Shown here: in pieces, positions 1 to 6,839 of the stretch
How the letters are laid out: the number at the start of each line of letters is the position of its first letter
How positions within the stretch are numbered: the stretch's first letter is position 1
DNA from: DASPXY01 sp038227745
GTDB lineage: Bacteria > Planctomycetota > Planctomycetia > Gemmatales > Gemmataceae
Direction of reading: 5' to 3'
Length of the DNA stretch: 10,695 bases
Assembly: GCA_038227745.1 (NCBI GenBank)
Contig: JBBRPS010000325.1
Location: forward strand, 1 to 10,695
The notes under the pieces: model-generated
Seen by the model: the letters and a program-made list of their open reading frames with translations, nothing else
Told to the model about the DNA's origin: nothing
The model's database searches: none
Translations under genes and position numbers: made by a program

Positions 1-1
1 G

Positions 2-598
2 TTCTTCGCGGTCCGCTTCCGCCAGTACCCCGTCGCCCGCGTGCTCCCCGAAGGCATGAAGGCGTCGAACCTCTTCGCCGTGAGGGGTGACAAAGTGGAA
101 ACCCTCAAGACCGGCCAGGACCTGAAGGGGTTCTTCCGTTCCTACGCCCCGGCGGTGAAAGAAGAGGGGGACGCCGCTCCTATGCTGCAATCCTGGCTGT
201 GGCTCACGCAGGAGTTCGTCCAGGACGGCTTCTATAAGTTTGGGATCGATAAAAGCATCTCCGCCGAGCGGAAGGACGGCCGCCTCAGCGTCACCGGGCG
301 TGAGGTGGTGATGGCAGGGGGCAACGGTGAGATCCGCGCGACGCTGACCTTCGACCAGGGCGGCAAGCTGGAGAAGGCGGTGGAGAAGGTCAAGGTCCGT
401 CCGGGTCCGCGCCCGATCTGCCAGGCGACCAAACTGCTCGACCCCGACCCGGTCGTGCGTCGCATGGCCGAGCAGGACCTGCTCTACATGGGGGTGGCGG
501 CGCGAGTATACCTGATGGAACAGCGCGCCGGGGCAGCGCCCGAGTTGCGCCGGGCCATCGACCGTTTGTGGGAGCGGATTCAGAAGGAAGACTGGTAG
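2..598 (+). CDS. Hypothetical protein, 5' end outside window
   Basis: The frame is open from base 2, so the gene begins upstream of the window. The first in-window GTG (41) and ATG (56) follow residues that read as real protein (FFAVRFRQYPVARVLPEG), so neither is likely the start. The visible 198 residues have a mixed alpha/beta middle (RLSVTGREVVMAGGNGEIRA, then TLTFDQGGKLEKAVEKVKVR). The C-terminus is helical (LLDPDPVVRRMAEQDLLYMG ... ELRRAIDRLWERIQKEDW) and resembles a single HEAT-like helical pair, which is an inference. I recall similar proteins in Gemmataceae, all without assigned function. No catalytic motif is visible. It ends 40 bases before the next + strand gene, so the two may be co-transcribed. 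The coding call is strong from codon use; the function is unknown. Confidence 0.8.
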   Translation, partial: FFAVRFRQYPVARVLPEGMKASNLFAVRGDKVETLKTGQDLKGFFRSYAPAVKEEGDAAPMLQSWLWLTQEFVQDGFYKFGIDKSISAERKDGRLSVTGREVVMAGGNGEIRATLTFDQGGKLEKAVEKVKVRPGPRPICQATKLLDPDPVVRRMAEQDLLYMGVAARVYLMEQRAGAAPELRRAIDRLWERIQKEDW

Positions 599-638
599 CA
601 GAAGTCTCGCGGGGCCTCCCCGGACGGAGGGCGTTGCC

Positions 639-998
639 ATGCCGCGCTGGGTGTTCCTGCTGGGCGTTGGGCTGCTGCTGGTGGCCGCGGCGTTCGTGGT
701 AACGTGCGAGGTGCTCGGGCCGCCGCTCCCGGGGGTGACCGAGGGGAACGTGCGCCGCATCAAGCCGGGGATGACGGTGGCGCAGGTGGAGGCCATTCTG
801 GGCGAACCTGGCACCTCAGTAACCAGGCTTGGTCGTGATCGGTTCCAGCCTCCGCTGTTGATCTGGGACGGTCATGAGGGGACCATCTTCATCATCCGGG
901 ATCTCGCGGGTCTCGTGGAGTGCGCCCGTTGGTACCCGCACGTGCCGACGCCCGCCCCGAACCCCCTCGACCGCCTCCGCAAGGGACTCGGCTGGTGA
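639..998 (+). CDS. Small membrane-anchored SmpA/OmlA (BamE)-like protein
   Basis: This 119-residue protein starts at ATG 639, with a GGAGGG Shine-Dalgarno-like element about 7 bases upstream. Residues 3-25 form one hydrophobic segment (WVFLLGVGLLLVAAAFVV), either an uncleaved anchor or a signal peptide. It is followed by VTEGNVRRIKPGMTVAQVEAILGEPG (split here as VTEGNVRRIKPGM and TVAQVEAILGEPG). This is the helix-turn-helix signature of the SmpA/OmlA (BamE) fold, in which 'I-x-x-G-M-T-x-x-x-V-x-x-x-L-G-x-P' is typical. Canonical BamE is an outer-membrane lipoprotein of the beta-barrel assembly machine. No lipobox is obvious here; Cys23 lies inside the hydrophobic stretch (VVTCEV). A role in that machine should therefore not be assumed, because planctomycetes carry many stand-alone proteins with this domain. 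The tail is Pro-rich and basic. Confidence 0.75.
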   Translation: MPRWVFLLGVGLLLVAAAFVVTCEVLGPPLPGVTEGNVRRIKPGMTVAQVEAILGEPGTSVTRLGRDRFQPPLLIWDGHEGTIFIIRDLAGLVECARWYPHVPTPAPNPLDRLRKGLGW

Positions 999-1078
999 CC
1001 GCCTCGCCGCACGCACAGGATGACGCTGGCGCCGCCCTGGACGATGCGGTAGCCCGGAGACTGGCCTCCGCCCCCGGC

Positions 1079-1094
1079 GCGGCCGTACGGCCGC
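1079..1094. terminator. 16-nt perfect palindrome between convergent genes
   Basis: The sequence GCGGCCGTACGGCCGC is its own reverse complement. As RNA it can form a six-pair GC stem with a GTAC loop on either strand. It sits in the 95-base gap between the + strand gene ending at 998 and the - strand gene whose stop codon ends at 1094, overlapping that stop by one base. The position fits a bidirectional terminator. There is no U-tract on either side, so this is only a candidate. In GC-rich DNA such a palindrome can also arise without a function. Confidence 0.3.
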
Positions 1095-1801
1095 TACTTC
1101 GGCAGATCAAAGAGCTTGGTGTCGAGTTTCCCATTCAAGGCGGCGTCGGCGTAGACTTCCGTGATGTGGACCGTCTGGCCCTTCTTCTCCCCGGTGAGGA
1201 CCCGCTTGAGGGGGACGCCCGTGACCGCGTCCACCCAGACGGTCGCCCGGAACACCGGCTCTTTGCCGGCCCAGGTGAGCTTGTGCTCGATCACCTGGGC
1301 GGTGCGCCCCCTAACTTGTGCCTTCCCTCGCAGCCGGAAATCAGTCGCGGGGTACAATGTGTCGATGTCTTTCCCCGCCACCTTTCCGTCCCCTACCGTG
1401 AGGAAGAAGCCGAAACCGAGCCCCGCCCTTGCGAACTTCGCCACGAAGAACCGATTCAATCCGGGCGCGGTTGGTAGCGAATGGCCGGACGAGCCATCGG
1501 TCGTCCAGCGGATCCGCTTGCCGTCGGAGACCGTCGTGCCTTTGCGGGTCTTGCCGTCCACGGTGGAATTCAGGGTAAGGTTCACCCGATCGCCGTCGGC
1601 GAAGTGAAGGTCACCGACGATTTTGAGTTCCCCTTCAGGCACTTTCAGGAGGACGTCCGCCGAGACGCGCAGGGTTTTCGCCCCTGTCAGGTTCTCCTCC
1701 ATTTTGCGGAACAGCTTCTCCGGATCGTCCGCTCCCTTGCCGGTAGATGGCCAGGGGGCGGCCAGGACTGCGAGCAGTGAAATCATTGATAGGGGCCGCA
1801 T
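1094..1801 (-). CDS. Exported LolA-like / outer-membrane lipoprotein-sorting-like protein
   Basis: This 235-residue protein has an N-terminal signal peptide: MR, a hydrophobic core SMISLLAVLAAPW, then a likely cleavage near STGKGA. The mature part starts with the amphipathic helix DPEKLFRKMEENLTGAKTLR. Alternating beta strands follow (LRVSADVLLKVPEGELKIVG, VNLTLNSTVDG, TTVSDGKRIRWTT, FRATVWVDAVTGVPLKRVL) and it closes with LDTKLFDLPK. This layout matches the LolA-like half-barrel fold (also DUF2092-like), which binds lipid or lipoprotein acyl chains in the periplasm. The fold assignment rests on pattern; lipid binding is inferred. The start at 1801 is supported by AGAGG six to seven bases upstream. 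A TAAAAT -10-like hexamer lies at 1838-1843 on the - strand, with a poor -35. It is probably not a true LolA, because no lol genes are nearby. Confidence 0.75.
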   Translation of the reverse strand: MRPLSMISLLAVLAAPWPSTGKGADDPEKLFRKMEENLTGAKTLRVSADVLLKVPEGELKIVGDLHFADGDRVNLTLNSTVDGKTRKGTTVSDGKRIRWTTDGSSGHSLPTAPGLNRFFVAKFARAGLGFGFFLTVGDGKVAGKDIDTLYPATDFRLRGKAQVRGRTAQVIEHKLTWAGKEPVFRATVWVDAVTGVPLKRVLTGEKKGQTVHITEVYADAALNGKLDTKLFDLPK

Positions 1802-1878
1802 GGGGAACCTCTCGACAGACGATCCTGGTTTCAGGGGATTTTATGTGCTGGTGGCCGCCCGGCGAATCGATTCCTCCA

Positions 1879-2097
1879 TCACGGTCCACGGCGACGCCTC
1901 GCCCGCTGGGCGCTGGCGTACCACCGCAAGACCCGGTCGATCATATCACCCGCCCGGACGGCGTGCAGATCGACCTGGAAGTCTACACCCTTTCTGGCCC
2001 GAGGTCTGAGCTTGATCGGCAAGGCGACGATACGGCAACCGCCGGGGCAGCCCCAGGACGAACGGCTGCGAGTTGCGCACCGCTTCGACTCTACCCC
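1879..2097 (-). pseudogene. Possible coding remnant, unidentified
   Basis: On the - strand an open stretch of about 73 codons ends at a TGA (1879-1881). It reads as plausible protein, with a Cys-rich part (SWGCPGGCRIVALPIKLRPR) followed by KGVDFQVDLHAVRAGDMIDR and VLRWYASAQRARRRRGP. There is no ATG or GTG with a ribosome binding site in the open segment, and a stop lies just upstream. If real, it is the 3' part of a gene that has lost its beginning. I do not recognise the family. Codon bias is suggestive but not strong, and a chance open frame in GC-rich DNA is a real alternative. Confidence 0.2.
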
Positions 2098-2521
2098 GGT
2101 GGTTCAACGGTCGGGGCACAGTCAAGACGGACGCGGCTCAGCTATAAAGGGATGACTACAGAGATGTTTATATCTCCGCAGGCCGACCAGAGGTCCGATA
2201 ATCGTCTTGCATGACAAAGCAGCCCGCAAGGCTGTTTGGGCCTTTCGGAGGGCTCCAGCGGCCCACCAGGGGCCTTCCTGGGCATCTCCGAAGGGCTGGC
2301 TGGACCGCAGAGACCAGATCCTCGGCAAAGCACCCCTCTTCGACTGCCAGATTGGCAGCCGCGCAACCTTTCAGGTTCAAAAACCGGTTTTTGGAGGTGT
2401 GTAGGGATTCGTTCGCTGCGGCACCGGAAGCACGAGGGACGGCTCGAATGCCACCCAGGTTCAGCCGGTACGTCGGGTCTACCCAACGACCCTGTGCCTG
2501 CGCGACCCGAGGCAGACTGCC

Positions 2522-2641
2522 TCATCGGTCCTTGCTAATATGCCTCTGCCGGACCTGAAGCCGCGCGTGTTGCGGCCGGTCGGTGAGCAAGGCAAAGGCG
2601 AAACAAGAGGTGATGACGAGGAGCGCCAGCTCGCTGACCAC
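2522..2641 (-). CDS. Possible 39-residue membrane peptide
   Basis: A GTG at 2641 with a GAGGG-like element a few bases upstream opens a 39-codon frame with strongly G/C-biased third positions. Its first half, VVSELALLVITSCFAFALLT, is hydrophobic enough for one transmembrane helix. The second half is basic (RPQHARLQVRQRHISKDR). The frame could extend to a TTG at 2704. It lies about 90 bases downstream of the trehalose gene on the same strand, so it could be on its transcript. There is no recognised family. The length is short enough for this to be chance. Confidence 0.2.
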   Translation of the reverse strand: MVSELALLVITSCFAFALLTDRPQHARLQVRQRHISKDR

Positions 2642-2732
2642 CCCGCCCTCGCCAACCTTCTGGAAAGGAGAGGGGACGCATCGGGCGCACGGTGAGCCCG
2701 TCAATCCGGTGCGGCGTAGGTAAACTTGCGGA

Positions 2733-4922
2733 TCACCCAGGGGGCGGGGCGACCAGAACCTCCAGCAGTTCGCGGGCCTGCACGCGGCCCCGGACGTTGA
2801 AGCGGGCGTACGACTTCGCCACCCCCACCCGGATCGAGTACGCCGATGCCGGCAGCATGCGGAACAGCTCCTCGTCGGTCGCGTCCGTCCCGACCGCCAG
2901 GACGAAGTCGTAGCCCCGGGCCAGGAGCGCCTGGCCGCACACCCCCTTGCCCACCCCGGACGGCCGCACCTCGATCTCCCGGCTCCCCTCCACCACCTTC
3001 AGGCCCGTCGTCTCCGTCAGGCCGATCAGGTGGTCCGCCAACTCCCGCGCCCGCAGGGCCGCCAGCTCCGGGTCCGCCCGGCGGAAACGCCACGACAACG
3101 TGAACTCCCCCTCCTCCACCGACGCTCCGGGCAACCGGTCCGCGTACAGCTCCATCAGCTCCCGCACCTTCGGCTTCCAGTCCGCGGCGAAGGCCCCGGC
3201 CACCACCCATTCGCCACCTCGCTCGCGGACCCAGGCCCCGTCCTCCGCCACCAGGTAGCCGTCCAGGCCGCCGAACCACTCCTCCAGGACCGCCCGCGGC
3301 CGCCCGCTCAGGAGGGCCACGTCGGCCACCTCGCCGAGCCGGGCCAGCGTCGCCAGCAGCCCCGGGCTCGGCCGCACCCGTTCCCCCTTGGGGTTCAGCG
3401 GCAGCAGCGTGCCGTCGTAGTCCAGCAGCAGCAGGCGGCGGCCTGCCGTGCGAAAGTCGCGGACGAGCCGGTCCTTCTCCTCCGCGGACAGCAGCCGCTC
3501 GTCCAGGCGGCAGCGGCCCGCCCGCAGGGCGTCGAGGAAGTCGCCCGCCCAGCGGGCCACGTCGTAGCGGCGCAGCCGCCGCCGCATCGCCGCCATGTCC
3601 CGCCTCTGGTCCTCCAGCGGCGTCTCCAGGGCCACCTTGATGGCCCGGGCGACGCCGGGGATGTCGTTGGGGTTGACGACGAGGGCCTCGCCCAGCTCGC
3701 TCGCCGCCCCCGCCATCTCGCTGAGGATGAGCACCCCGGTGTCGTCGGGCCGGCAGGCCACGTACTCCTTGGCCACCAGATTCATGCCGTCCCGCAGCGG
3801 CGTAACCAGCATCACCTCGCTGGCGGCGTACAGCGGCACCAGTTCCCCCTGCGGCAGCGAGCGGTACTGGTACAGCACCGGCGTCCAGGTCAGGGTCCCG
3901 AATTTGCCGTTGATCTTGCCCACCAGCTCGTCGATCCGCGCCTTCATCTTCTGATAGTCCACCACCCCCGTGCGCGACGGCACGACGACCATCAGGAGCA
4001 CCGCTTTGCCGTGCCAGGCGGGGTTGGCCTCCAGGAACGCCTCGTAGGCCAGCAGGCGGTTGGCGATGCCCTTGGTGTAGTCCAGGCGGTCGACCGACAG
4101 CACGAGCCGGCAATCCCCCAGCGGCCGGCGGAGATCCTCCCGCAAGCGGGCGACCTCCGCCCCCCCGGCCCTGGCGGAGAAGGCGTCGAACGCCACGCCC
4201 ATGGGGAAGGTGTCGGCCCGGACGACCCGGTCGTCGAGGATGATCTGGCTCATCTCGTGGTCGAAGCCCAGGATGCGGCGGACGCACCGGAGGAAGTGCT
4301 GGGTGTAGTCGTGGGTGTGGAACCCGACCAGCTCGGCCCCGAGCAGTCCGTCGAGGAGGGCACACCGCCAGCGGTCGGGCAGCAGGCGGAAGGTCTCGTA
4401 GGACGGGAACGGGATGTGCAGGAAGAAGCCGACGCGGAGGCCGGGCCGCTTCTGCTTGAGCAGGGCCGGCAGCAGGAGGAAGTGGTAGTCGTGGACCCAG
4501 ACGAGGTCGCCGGCCTCGGCCACCTCCAGGACGGCGTCACAGAACGCCCGGTTGACGCGCTCGTAACTGTCCCAGGAGTCCTCGGCGTAGGCGACGAGGT
4601 GGGGGAAGTAGTGGAACAGGGGCCAGAGGGTGTGGTTGCAGAAGCCCTCGTAGAATGCCTCCGTCTCCTCCCGTGAAAGGAAGACGGGGCGTGCGGAGAA
4701 CTCCTCGCGGCAACGGCGGGCGGCCTCGTCCTGGAGTTCAGGGCGGATCGGGTTGCCGGGCCAGCCGACCCAGACGTAGCCGGAGCGCAGGGGGCAGTTC
4801 GGGGAGGCGAGGTAGGTCCGCAGGCCGGAGGCCAGGCCGCCGGGGCTCTCGGAGAGGTGCAGTCGCCCGTCTTCCTCGCGGAGGGAGACGGGCAGGCGGT
4901 TGGAGACGAGGATAAGTTTCAT
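2733..4922 (-). CDS. Bifunctional trehalose-6-phosphate synthase/phosphatase (OtsA-OtsB fusion)
   Basis: This 729-residue cytosolic enzyme is predicted to make trehalose 6-phosphate from UDP-glucose and glucose 6-phosphate, then to dephosphorylate it. Residues 1 to about 475 are a GT20 glycosyltransferase domain: SNRLPV (7-12), GGLASGL (28-34), WVGWPG (51-56), WVHDYH (142-147), HIPFPS (169-174), RLDYTKG with Arg279 and Lys284 for UDP-sugar phosphates, then DGMNLVAKEY. Residues from about 495 are a HAD phosphatase domain: DYDGT (501-505, with the nucleophile Asp501), LLSGRP, and the cap segment EIEVRPSGVGKG. Motif IV reads GTDATDEELF from residue 678, where family members usually have GDD. The ATG at 4922 is chosen because GAAGGG lies 4 bases upstream and MKLILVSNRLPV is the usual OtsA beginning. 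The frame is open for a further 165 codons upstream, but codon use there is not coding-like. The length is normal for a two-domain fusion. Confidence 0.95.
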   Translation of the reverse strand: MKLILVSNRLPVSLREEDGRLHLSESPGGLASGLRTYLASPNCPLRSGYVWVGWPGNPIRPELQDEAARRCREEFSARPVFLSREETEAFYEGFCNHTLWPLFHYFPHLVAYAEDSWDSYERVNRAFCDAVLEVAEAGDLVWVHDYHFLLLPALLKQKRPGLRVGFFLHIPFPSYETFRLLPDRWRCALLDGLLGAELVGFHTHDYTQHFLRCVRRILGFDHEMSQIILDDRVVRADTFPMGVAFDAFSARAGGAEVARLREDLRRPLGDCRLVLSVDRLDYTKGIANRLLAYEAFLEANPAWHGKAVLLMVVVPSRTGVVDYQKMKARIDELVGKINGKFGTLTWTPVLYQYRSLPQGELVPLYAASEVMLVTPLRDGMNLVAKEYVACRPDDTGVLILSEMAGAASELGEALVVNPNDIPGVARAIKVALETPLEDQRRDMAAMRRRLRRYDVARWAGDFLDALRAGRCRLDERLLSAEEKDRLVRDFRTAGRRLLLLDYDGTLLPLNPKGERVRPSPGLLATLARLGEVADVALLSGRPRAVLEEWFGGLDGYLVAEDGAWVRERGGEWVVAGAFAADWKPKVRELMELYADRLPGASVEEGEFTLSWRFRRADPELAALRARELADHLIGLTETTGLKVVEGSREIEVRPSGVGKGVCGQALLARGYDFVLAVGTDATDEELFRMLPASAYSIRVGVAKSYARFNVRGRVQARELLEVLVAPPPG

Positions 4923-5152
4923 GAAGCCCTTCGCGTAAGGGTGCAGGCCGGTCGGGCGAGACCGATCAACGAGGCTGTCGCCGCCTCCGCCCCTTGCCGC
5001 CCTGCGGGCACCACTGCGGCAACGGTTCGGGGCGGGGATGGGCAAACGCCTTTCCAGGCGCGGGGAGGTGCCGACCGGTGGCCACCCGGGAGGATGGCGA
5101 GGAGGCTGGCAGTCAACGGCGTGAGTCGGCCGGGGGGCTCGCAGGCGTCCGT

Positions 5153-5308
5153 TCACTCCTTCTTGCCGGCCGCGACCTCCCTCTTCTCCACCTCGGTGAG
5201 CGTGCGGACGCGGACGTCGCGGACCGCCCCCGTCGTGTCCACCTTGCGGACGCCGACCGTCAGCCCTTGCCGGCGGTAGCAGCACTTCCCCACTTCGACC
5301 TTGTCCAC
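5153..5308 (-). CDS. Small hypothetical protein, 51 residues, possibly 3' remnant
   Basis: A GTG start at 5308 has GGGAGG five bases upstream. The 51 codons are strongly G/C-biased at the third position and end with TGA at 5153. The product begins MDKVEVGKCCYRRQGLTVGV, has a beta-rich middle (VRKVDTTGAVRDVRVRTLTE) and a charged tail (VEKREVAAGKKE). It has no signal peptide or membrane segment. I do not recognise a family. The same frame stays coding-like upstream (ADICEGHLWEAA) until a TAG at 5363-5365, and again beyond it (LAEPLRDETRRV). A longer gene may therefore have been broken by that stop. It lies 112 bases after the last array gene and 230 bases before the trehalose gene on the same strand, so it could be co-transcribed with either. 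Confidence 0.5.
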   Translation of the reverse strand: MDKVEVGKCCYRRQGLTVGVRKVDTTGAVRDVRVRTLTEVEKREVAAGKKE

Positions 5309-5420
5309 GGCCGCCTCCCACAGATGCCCTTCGCAGATGTCGGCGCCCCCCCGTCGATTCGACTACACGCGGCGGGTCTCGTCCCGCAGCGGCTCCGCCA
5401 GACGGGTCGCTCCCCATCGC

Positions 5421-6077
5421 CTACTCCTTCCCCAGTAGCCCGTCGAGCACGAAACAGCCACGGCAGTGTGGGCCGCCGCCGCGGAGGTGGGCGAGAAACA
5501 CCTGGTCGGCGCAGCCGGCTTCCTCCAGCGCGTCGGCCAGCACATGCATGTCCTCAAAGTCCCGCTCCGCATAAGCGTGCCAGGCGATAGCCAGCACCGC
5601 CGGCGTCCGCCAGGCCGCCTCGACGGCTCTGTGCCCGAACGGCCTCGGGCCAAGGACGCAGCGGAGCAGGTCGGCCTGGGCGCGCTCCTGGGCCGCCCGC
5701 TCCCGGGCCAGGGCGGTGGAGTCGGCAGGAGGACTGACGAAGCCGGGCGGACGGCCGCCGACAGAGGCGAGCAAGGCCACCGCCGGCCGCCAGGCCCCGA
5801 CCGCGGCGGAATCGACGGCGGCCCGGGCGTCGATGTCCCGGGAGCCCCGGTTGGCCCAGACGGCGGCCATCAACTCCGCCTCGCTGGCCGACCCGTCCGC
5901 GAATCGCTCAGACGTCTCGACGGCGGCCCGGCCGTCCGCGTCGAGCAGATGCCAGATGCGGCGGCAGCACGCCGCGGCGAACAGCCGGAGTTTCCGTTCG
6001 CTGGCGGCCCCGCTCTGCCGCAAGCACTCCAGGATCGGGATCGGCTCGGTGCAGCGGAGCCACTGCTCTTCGGTCAT
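5421..6077 (-). CDS. Array paralogue 6 (last in operon), unknown function
   Basis: This 218-residue soluble protein is of the repeated family. The N-terminal block is MTEEQWLRCTEPIPILECL, then RKLRLFAAACCRRIW with Cys37-Cys38, then SERFADGSASEAEL. The middle is Ala-rich, leading to QADLLRCVLGPRP. The C-terminal block contains WRTPAVLAIAWHAYAER, DFEDMHVLADALEEAGC, and GPH-x-RGC (His204, Cys208) with Asp212, ending LLGKE. The ATG at 6077 is preferred over a longer upstream frame. It aligns with the other family starts, and GTGAGG, overlapping the TGA of the preceding gene, lies six bases upstream. The gap to that gene is 8 bases. It belongs to the short C-terminal subtype. There are no signal peptide, no membrane segment and no known catalytic motif. 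Confidence 0.85.
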   Translation of the reverse strand: MTEEQWLRCTEPIPILECLRQSGAASERKLRLFAAACCRRIWHLLDADGRAAVETSERFADGSASEAELMAAVWANRGSRDIDARAAVDSAAVGAWRPAVALLASVGGRPPGFVSPPADSTALARERAAQERAQADLLRCVLGPRPFGHRAVEAAWRTPAVLAIAWHAYAERDFEDMHVLADALEEAGCADQVFLAHLRGGGPHCRGCFVLDGLLGKE

Positions 6078-6085
6078 GGCATGCC

Positions 6086-6835
6086 TCACGGTTTGCCCAG
6101 GATGAGGTCCAGCGCGTGGCAGCCTTGCACGTGCGGCCCCGCGCTGCGCAGGTGCCCGGCGAGGTCTACGCCGGCGAGCCCCGACTCCTCCACGGCGTCG
6201 GCGAGGACGGTCAGCCGTTCCGCGTCGAGTGCCCCGTCCGGGAGGGGACGCTCCTCGTAGGCAGCCTCGGCGAGGCGGGGGATGAGGCCGCCTTGCCAGG
6301 TAAGCAGGGAGGGGGCCAAGGCGAGGGGGCGGAATGAGTTTCCGAAGACCTCGCGCAACCCGCCGCACAGGATACCGGCGACCCCTACGGCGGTATCCAC
6401 CCTGCCCCCCGAGAAGTAATAGGGGAAGTCCGCAGCCGTGGTACTGATGCACAGGGCCGCGGCGACGGCGTCCGAGGCCGTGACCGAGATGAGCGCGTTC
6501 TCCCCGGGCCAGGGGTCGTCCCAGTCCGGGACAATCCCCGGCGGGTTGGCGACCCAGTGCGCCTCGTCGCGCGCGGCCTTCAGTTCCGCTCGGGTGGCCA
6601 GGCCATCGGCGTATCGCTCACTGACCGCGACGAACCGCAGGAACTTCGGCCCGAACCGTTGCTCCACGGCGCGGCAGGCCGCGCAGGCAAACAGCCGGCA
6701 CTTCCGGTCGAGCAGACGTCGTGGGAGTCGCGCGTGCCGGCCGGAGAAGAGCTGCCGCCCCAGGCCCTCTCTGCCGCTGAGGAACCGGAGCAGCTGCGCG
6801 GGGTCCGCGCAGGCTAGCCACTGCTCCTCGTCCAT
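6086..6835 (-). CDS. Array paralogue 5, unknown function
   Basis: This 249-residue family member starts MDEEQWLACADPAQLLRFL. Compared with its neighbours it has about 18 to 20 extra residues before the Cys block (basic stretch GRQLFSGRHARLPRRLLDRK). The Cys block reads CRLFACAACRAVE (Cys51, Cys54), followed by SERYADGLATRAEL. The middle is less Ala-rich and includes DWDDPWPGEN and DFPYYFSGGR. The C-terminal part is the long subtype: LREVFGNSFRP, LLTWQGGLIPRLAEAAYEER, PLPDGALDAERLTVLADAVE, then GPHVQGC (His235, Cys239, Asp243) and LILGKP. The ATG at 6835 has AAGGAG seven bases upstream, lying within the last codons of the preceding gene. The gap is 4 bases. Confidence 0.85.
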   Translation of the reverse strand: MDEEQWLACADPAQLLRFLSGREGLGRQLFSGRHARLPRRLLDRKCRLFACAACRAVEQRFGPKFLRFVAVSERYADGLATRAELKAARDEAHWVANPPGIVPDWDDPWPGENALISVTASDAVAAALCISTTAADFPYYFSGGRVDTAVGVAGILCGGLREVFGNSFRPLALAPSLLTWQGGLIPRLAEAAYEERPLPDGALDAERLTVLADAVEESGLAGVDLAGHLRSAGPHVQGCHALDLILGKP

Positions 6836-6839
6836 GGCG

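Larger units (their letters stand above)
1802..2732. other. Gene-poor stretch between two - strand genes
   Basis: About 930 bases separate the 5' end of the LolA-like gene from the 3' end of the trehalose gene. Open frames on both strands are short, overlap one another and have no consistent third-position bias. I see no tRNA, no CRISPR-like repeat and no clear terminator. It contains a few weak inverted repeats, for example GAGGCA/TGCCTC at 2509-2523 and CAGCC/GGCTG at 2220-2234. There is also a locally AT-richer patch at about 2140-2175. Two segments (1879-2097 and 2522-2641) have coding-like codon use on the - strand and are listed separately. The stretch may be decayed former coding DNA. 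Confidence 0.6.

Noticed and set aside
2097..2480. T-loop-like GGTTCAA and AGGTTCA strings suggesting tRNA genes
   Set aside because: No cloverleaf with an acceptor stem and anticodon arm can be drawn around them.
2701..4676. Long alternative open frames over the trehalose gene (a - strand frame of 554 codons and a + strand frame of 548 codons)
   Set aside because: They overlap a gene with unmistakable OtsA and OtsB motifs. Their products are low-complexity Gly/Arg/Pro or His/Gln/Val-rich, as expected of shadow frames in GC-rich DNA.
4923..5417. 165-codon in-frame extension of the trehalose gene, starting at an ATG (5417) that has AAGGAG seven bases upstream
   Set aside because: The start looks good, but codon third positions in this frame are mixed and the product is Gly/Arg/Pro-rich. 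It runs antiphase to the better coding frame at 5153-5308, and OtsA proteins begin at MKLILVSNRLPV.
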